From the NCBI GenBank assembly GCA_905220665.1, contig CAJNAR010000145.1:744001-808000 (forward strand): 64,000 nt of DNA, given 5' to 3'. This DNA is from Albugo candida. Taxonomy: Eukaryota > Oomycota > Peronosporomycetes > Albuginales > Albuginaceae. Below are positions 58,100 to 64,000 of this stretch, piece after piece. The notes beneath the pieces were generated by a model. The model searched no databases. It was not told where the DNA came from and was given only the letters and a program-made list of their open reading frames with translations. The position numbers and the translations under genes were made by a program. Numbering within the stretch: the stretch's first letter is position 1; every line of letters begins with the position of its first letter.

Positions 58100-60300
58100 G
58101 TGCATATTCTAGTTGATCAAGACGATGGAAAGTGTGTCCGCCTCACAACTAAAAAGTTCCGAGATTGCATCCGGTGAACCTTTCAGGGGATTCTTGCTGA
58201 AGAGGCAATACGGGATATGAAAGAGAAGCGTTCAAGGACGAATGTGTCGGCTATCCAACACGCCGAACAACTTACTAGCGAAAGTAGCATCTTCCATATA
58301 TACGAGTCAAGAGAAGCGAAAATTTTATAACACAGCGGAGCCAGGAATTAAAGAGAGGTAGTCTGCGCACACCTAGTTCAAATAATATACCAACGTGAAT
58401 GTTGGCACACACTTTTAAAAGGCTCAATTATCGGTGGAACTCTTGGCGACCAACATCCCCGATAAGATTTTAATTGACGGTAAGTACCGAACGCTCTGAA
58501 AGAAAGTAGATTGCTTGTCATACCTTTAGACTAACTGCAGAAGTCTGTGTCGAGATAGGTGTGCAGAGCAATTTTCGCACTTTTGTATAGGCGCTACTTC
58601 GGATCGTGTGCGTAAGAATCCTCACAGCGATACTTTACAGGAACATCAGCACAATTCCTAATTTGTCTTGTAATCGAATGCACATGACAGCGTACAAGGA
58701 ATACAAAGTGGATGATAGCGAGTGGAACCCAATGATATCAGGCTTCGCTGTCGGTGTTGGCACCAAAGCAGAAGGATGTGGAACTATCCTTCTTGCAGTG
58801 ATGATTGCCGAACATATGATATTCTTTCTTGTCGAAGACGTGCTGTATGTCCAATCAGATGTTTTGGTTGCAATTATTTCTTGCCTGATCTAGCACGAAG
58901 ACAATACGACAATCACTATGGGCAATACGGATAGAGTCGCTGGGATTAATGTCTGGCACGACAGATATGGACGTATTTGTCCAAAGAGATACTGCTGAAG
59001 GGTGATCGCGTGATGGGTAAGATTCAATGCTCAATAGCCGGAGAAAAAATGGCGGTGTGTATGGTTGATATGGCAAGCAATGAATGAAGACGTCTGGCAG
59101 AGCTCTTGATAGAAGATGACTCGAGTAACCGATACTATTTTTGTGGATCTGCTTGTTCCGAAAATTAAAAATGGAACGACAGTTCTGCTGTTCTCGAGAT
59201 CATGGACGAAGGGGGGAGAGGTATTCCGCGCCATGTGAAAGGGTTTTTGTTGAAGTTTGAGACCGAAGGCGAAGTGAATGAATGCATGAGAAAGTCGAAA
59301 TAATGTGAATCAAGGTTATTTGATAGACAAGTTCTGCCAGACGGAGGAATAGAGTTCTGCAATAGGACCTGGTATTTCAAAAAGTGGCATAGTGCACAAT
59401 AGCTTGGGTCAAATGCGTCGACATACATAGTATGTCAAGAATCGTGTATGATGAAAAGGCCAGAATGTACACCATACGAGGCCATATTTGGCTCTAAGTA
59501 GGTTAGCGAGTGTTTGGTTCCTTGTCCTACCCACATTTTTAATCTGAGCATGAACTGCAATTGTCACGTATACTTCCCCGACAGAAACAGGAAGGGTTTC
59601 GTTTCGAATGTGGAGATCAATAAATCCATCAAAACAAGTACCGACGTGTACCTACATACTTAAAGATGGCTACAAGTTGTTCGATGAGTTTATCTAAGAG
59701 GGGTAATGTATAATGAGGACAAGCAAGTCATTTTATCATAGTTAGCCGACTGCGAAGCTTAATCCGAACACTGTATGGCTAGTCGAATCAGCATGCTGTC
59801 ACAACGTGTATGATCATCAACGGCAAGAGTCTACCTTCAAGAGCACAGTATCGGGCGAAGGACAAGCGGTGGAAAATTGTCTGGTGATCTTTTTGGTGCA
59901 GAGCAACATTTAGGGAAGATATGATACAAAATAGCGCCATACCTGGACACAGCCATCTGGACGAGACTCAGGAGAGTAATGTTGGCGGATGTGATGAAGC
60001 TCAGAGCAGTGAAGTCATATGTGATGAAGCGGCAATTAGCTCTGCAAATGATGAATAGATTGCTCAAGCTGATGAAAATGATGAGAGGCATTATTGAGAA
60101 TGACATGATTGGTAGTAGATCTTAAAATGCTCTCGAGGCATCGGGACGCTGAGTCAGTCGATCACGTCGCAGATCTGATCACAATGGACGATGCCGTAGA
60201 CGACTCAAGTGATGATGAAAACAAATATGAATGTCTAAGTGATTCAAGTGACCAGTGCGAAGTCAAAGAACATCAAGAAACCGAGTGAAAATCAGAATCC
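58100..60300 (+). mobile_element. Ty1/copia retrotransposon, degraded
   Basis: Pieces appear in pol order. The protease region contains NRMHMTAYKEYKVDD .. VEDVLYV (58670-58850). The GAG-pre-integrase part contains NVWHDRYG (58952). The integrase contains FVDLLVPKIKNGTTVLLF (59140-59195), LLKFETEGEVNE, GGIEFCNR (59343), and TPYEAIFGSK (59472). An acidic linker follows (VDDSSDDENKYE, 60200). Reverse transcriptase and LTRs are not recognisable. Stops and frameshifts occur throughout. Confidence 0.7.
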
Positions 60301-61430
60301 TCTATGATCAAGTGATTAGACATGGACGTCCAAAAAATGTAGAAATTTGCTGGATGTGCGAAAGAAAGCCTACCAAAATGTTTGAAAAGCTATTGAAAGT
60401 TGCTAGCTCGCCACATGCTCGGTCCTATGACAATGAAGTGCCACATGGGATCTAAGGTTTGGAGACTGCGAGGTTGTAGTCAGCATCTGTATCGTCGTGG
60501 ACAACGTGGATTGCAATGAAGCGATTTCAAGATTTGTAAGAATTATTGGCAAGCTATGCGATCAAGATATGGACGTGTCAAGACCGCTGGCAACTACACC
60601 AGAAAATAAGTCTACAGTAGTTAGACCAGGATCTTTAGAGCGTTACATACTAGTGATTAGAATCGAGTAGATAACCACCAAACTGTAGTAACAGAACGGT
60701 GTCTAATAAAAGTACAACGGGCGAACACCCTTAACTGAGCTGGGTACGGACCCTGTTCGTAACTTACATTACCTCTGGACGCCATTAGCGACACAAAAAC
60801 CTTAGATTGGGACATATTTGAGCTATCGAAGTATACATGCGCCAATGAGCTTGTTCTAGTGCTATGTACAGCGAGTCAAGGAATCGAATTCCTATCATTC
60901 GAAAGAAACGGAAAGTCTGCTCCTAATGAATTGTAGAGGTTTTATAACATAGCACACATGCAGTTTTGAGTTTTCATCTTGCAAGGGAATAAAGTAGGTC
61001 ATCTCAAGACATATTATCTACACCGATTCCCTGAATATCTATGCTCGGACTGCGTGATTTCTTGAGTAATCAGTCAGTCATCCTTGCTTCCTACTCGCCT
61101 GAATGATCACGCTATAGGGGTGATGGAAGGTGAGCCGTAAATAAAATCCCATATGCTTCTTCGGCCCCGTAGTGATACAACACGAGTCGTCTTATCTGCA
61201 GAGGCACTTTGTAGAGGCCCCTTTATGTTGTACCACAAATGTACCTATCTAGCTTCTATTTGTTTATGCCTATGAAGCTGTGACCTAACATTCTCAAGTC
61301 TGAGTAATTGCGTCACATCTGCTCTACTCTGATTGTGAAACCTGTGGCGTCATTGCTCCAATATGTGGTACCATCAGTCAGCTCCTACCAAATGTGAAAT
61401 TGGCACAACTTAATTGCAAGGATAAAGATG
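60300..61430. other. Stretch without a supportable gene
   Basis: Only short frames. Possibly further copia debris, but I see no diagnostic motif. Confidence 0.3.
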
Positions 61431-61439
61431 AACATAATA

Positions 61440-61995
61440 GCCAACTTCCCACGAGGCGGCGCGTACGTGTACCAGCAAGCCCTCTATCCTCGGTGGAACG
61501 TCGAAGTCTTGCCCCTTTACAAGCTGCTCATGCGACCAGGCAGTCATCGTGTGCATCGCCTTGTGCCTCCCTTCAAGCTATCTCTGCCTGCCCGCTCCCG
61601 TACCCACTTCCACCCAACGGAATCTCTGCACGTAACGCACCACTCCCGCATTACTTTTCTCCCAAGGAACCTCGCACGAATGGCCACTCCCCATTAGGGC
61701 GGAGAGTGGGGGAATGCAAGTGGGATAGATGATGCCGCCGATCAGCAAAGGTGAGGGGTCTCGGTCTAACGGGGTAACTGCCGGACGGGTCTAGAGGGTC
61801 TAGTCGGAGAAGGAGGCTGGAGCGAGGGTGGGCGGGTGTGCAGTGAGCGAGGGTCGTGGATGAAACCAGGGTGAGCTCGGCTCCTGCCTCGCGTGTTGCG
61901 TGAAGCGAGGGTCGAGGGTGAAAAAGGGAAGAGCTCGGCTGCCGCCTCGCGGGTTGCAGTGAGCAGGCAGAATGCGGGGTAACACCCCCGTGCGC
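61440..61995. other. GC-rich island with imperfect tandem repeats
   Basis: Base composition changes abruptly to G+C-rich between A/T-rich flanks. 61845-61980 contains two imperfect copies of a ~67-bp unit (GCGAGGGTCG .. GAGCTCGGCT .. GCCTCGCG). Long open frames exist on both strands (61394-61732 plus, 62007-61651 minus), but these follow from the lack of A/T-rich stop codons; neither has a domain. Origin unknown. Confidence 0.5.
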
Positions 61996-62089
61996 TACAC
62001 TTTTCATGACGTCCTAGATTTTGCCGAAAAAGAGAATCATTAGCATGATATACTATCGCTGACTATCGTGGAATATTTATGCTTATTTG

Positions 62090-62330
62090 GATCGCGACAT
62101 TAACGACATTGGTTTGGATCCCAGCACTCTGTTCTTGTTGAAACAATTACGACAAAAAGTTGAGCTGGAATCGCAGCTTGCGTGTCAATGTTATTGGTAC
62201 GATCTTATTCAATAAGTGAAGGAGATAATTTATGCGATTGTTTATCAAATGCCAATAGAAGAATTGACACTAAAAGATTCTATCAGAGTTATTCCATTGG
62301 AAAACTGCATCGATTTGATAAGGTAAATAT
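62090..62330. repeat. Second copy of a coding-like fragment near CRN genes
   Basis: It matches 12110-12400 in several blocks: AGCACTCT/AACACTCT, GAGCTGGAATCGC, TGCCAATAGAA, and CTGCATCGAT/CTGCATCAAT. A short frame (LDPSTLFLLKQLRQKVELES) is readable. It lies directly before the CRN 5' flank here and downstream of the CRN gene in the other place. Confidence 0.4.
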
Positions 62331-62344
62331 GTGATACAGGAGCA

Positions 62345-62663
62345 CTCTCTGAGCCAGGCATGAATCTCCTGCTGGCGACAAGTGTCAAGCGTGAAGCGTA
62401 GAGCGTCTAGCTGAAAAATAACCTCAGCTAATTATGTCTATGAAAAGATGACCATATCATTTGTAATCGCACAGTATCAAATTTGCACGCGCATTCTTCT
62501 GGATTAGAGCTCCGGGTAGTAAATATCAAATACGGAAAGCATGAGTCTACTTCAATCAACTTCCAAAGGTCACTAAAATTTAAGTCTCTATAACAGCGAA
62601 CTTGTGCAGCATGCGGCACAGCAGAACAAATAACTCAAAATTGAGGAAAAAAACCAAAGTGCA
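62345..62663 (+). promoter_or_regulatory. CRN 5' flank, third copy
   Basis: It aligns with 9230-9590: CTGGCGACAAGTGTC, CCTCAGCTAATTATGTC, GCACGCGCATTCTTCTGGATT, AAATACGGAAAGCATGAGTCTACT, and the leader AGCAGAACAAATAACT. It is more diverged than the second copy's flank. Confidence 0.55.
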
Positions 62664-64000
62664 ATGATGGAGCTGACCCTGCTGTGTCTTATTGTTGGTG
62701 ATGGATTGGCACTTGCTTGCAAGATTGATGGTGGTATGCAGGTTCACTTTCTGAAAAAAGAAATTGCGAAGAAGAGATTGTATAATTTTCCTGCAGATGA
62801 ATTGGCACTTTATTTGGCGAAGAAATACGGGGAATTTCTCAGGTCTAACGACACTGTTTTAGCTAAATTATCCAAAGCAGATTGCGCACAAGAAATCAAA
62901 GACTCTTACATGAAAGCGGAATTATTGATGCACCCAACTCAAAAGTTGAAAGACATTTTCGATCAGAATGTACCAAAAAAGAACGTAATCCATGTGCTGG
63001 TTCAATTGCCAGCAAATGCTTGGAAACGACGAAAAGTGCGTAAAATATCGCACGTCTATATGCGGAAAAAATTGCGAAATGTGGACATGAGTGCTCTTAA
63101 TTCCTTCAAAAGGCTGGAAGCGTTTGTCTCATCCGCCTTCCCTATAAAATGCCCGACCGATAAAAAAAGATTGATTGACGAGTGTCCGAAGTTTTTCGAG
63201 CATTGTGAAGACAAATTCATCAAAGCAAATGTATTTGAAAATGCTTTGAATCGAAGTTTTACATTTTCTGACGCTGAACGTGCAAACATTCTTTGATGGG
63301 ATTTGCTAATTCGATGTCCGATCCAAGAAACGGCTAATCTTCTGAATGTGGCTGTTGAAGTTGGTAGAAATTAAACAGACACATCCACTACGAAACATAC
63401 AAAGCGGCCAAACTTTCTGCTTTGAGTGAACAAAGTTTTGGTTTTGAAAGGAGAAGAAAAAGGATCGAGGGGAAAATTAGCCGCAGCCAAGGTGGAACTG
63501 GTTTTAAAAATGGAAAAAATGCTCTTGTCCATGTTTGAAGATATGCCGTATCTATTTGCATATGCCGCGGCCAATTCATTGGTGCAATTTTTTGCCATAG
63601 ATTGTTCGCTGAATGTCTATTTAATATCACAAGTGCTCGATTTGACATTTTTAGAGCATCGCATTCGATGCATTGCATCATCCATCAACATTTGTCGGAT
63701 TCTCTGCAAGTACCGACCTCTCCTATTACCAGTTGGATTTTTGGCATTCTACAAAAAAGGGCCAAGGAACAATGGAAGTGTCAAACTTTACGCAAATCAC
63801 CTTTCGAAAGAACTCGACCACGACCTTTACGATTTTGAATCAGTAACGGCTATTTATGACGCAATAGGGCGGAACGAAATTCAATGTACCGTTCGTTGCG
63901 ACTATAATAGAAACAAACGAACGTTCAAATTGCAGCCAGTAGGTTTCACAAAGGAACCAAGCGACAATTTGGAGCTGATTCCTGCTTTAATTTGTGTCGC
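62664..64000 (+). pseudogene. CRN kinase-type pseudogene (third copy, cut by window end)
   Basis: It starts with two adjacent ATGs (62664, 62667) and keeps the header domain with LYLAKKYG and HVLVQLPA. The first frame ends at a TGA (63294-63296) where the intact copy has Trp. Two more stops follow at about 63374 (TAA) and 63426 (TGA). Beyond them the sequence stays alignable and largely in frame (PYLFAYAAANSLVQFF, DAIGRNEIQCTVRCDY) to the window end. The kinase motifs lie outside the window. Without the stops this would be a CRN effector; as it stands only about 210 residues could be made. Confidence 0.85.

Noticed and set aside
61394..62007. Genes in the GC-rich island (frames on both strands)
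   Set aside because: Long frames are expected where A/T-rich stop codons are rare; the predicted peptides are low complexity and overlap each other on opposite strands.
1..64000. CRISPR arrays, bacterial operons, rRNA genes
   Set aside because: No regularly spaced repeats with unique spacers, no rRNA sequence and no prokaryotic gene organisation; spliced introns show a eukaryotic nuclear genome.

Overview
The window looks like a piece of an oomycete nuclear genome. An albuginalean white-rust species (Albugo-like) is my best guess, but that is inference. The reasons are: (i) Crinkler-type (CRN) effector genes carrying the LYLAK variant of the LFLAK motif; (ii) very short introns, nearly all 39-80 bp with GT..AG ends; (iii) a fused HIS7 (hisH-hisF) gene and other eukaryotic housekeeping genes with tiny spacers; (iv) LINE, copia and Mutator-like elements similar in type to those of oomycetes. 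No bacterial, organellar or viral organisation is seen.

Layout. 1-5.2 kb is genic: the 3' part of a Tudor/chromo-like, NLS-rich gene whose apparent signal peptide is probably an intron; a RING-finger gene; a convergent zinc-ribbon gene (ZNRD2/SSSCA1-like) whose stop codon overlaps the RING gene's stop; and a small putative secreted protein. 5.2-9.2 kb is mostly decayed, with a copia scrap. 9.2-11.9 kb holds an intact CRN gene with a kinase-like C-terminus, followed by a broken HSP70/BiP copy at 13 kb. 15.4-27.9 kb is a nested transposon block: two decayed LINEs, a TIR family, and a Mutator-like element (MULE) with a dead transposase. 29-50 kb is mainly a graveyard of broken copies of host genes: PDAT, bystin, type II PI4K, ankyrin protein, gamma-glutamyltranspeptidase and alpha/beta hydrolase. 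Set among them are a second dead MULE with unusual terminal repeats (31.3-33.7 kb), a CRN pseudogene (40.2-41.9 kb) and one intact gene for a two-domain glycosyltransferase (43.9-46.2 kb).

50.6-57.5 kb is a dense housekeeping island. It holds FNTB (farnesyltransferase beta, 5 exons), HIS7 (4 exons), a divergent calcineurin-type phosphoesterase (4 exons) and TRM4/NSUN2 (8 exons). I assembled these exon by exon; every junction keeps frame and every total length is a multiple of three. 57.6-61 kb has unknown coding traces and a dead copia element, followed by a GC-rich island (61.4-62.0 kb). The window ends inside a third, broken CRN copy.

How it works together: the housekeeping genes are unrelated in pathway (prenylation, histidine synthesis, tRNA methylation). 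The accessory theme is birth and death of CRN kinase effectors. Three gene copies and one solo upstream element share the same 5' flank, and only one copy is intact. Gene models are read by eye; no database search was possible.
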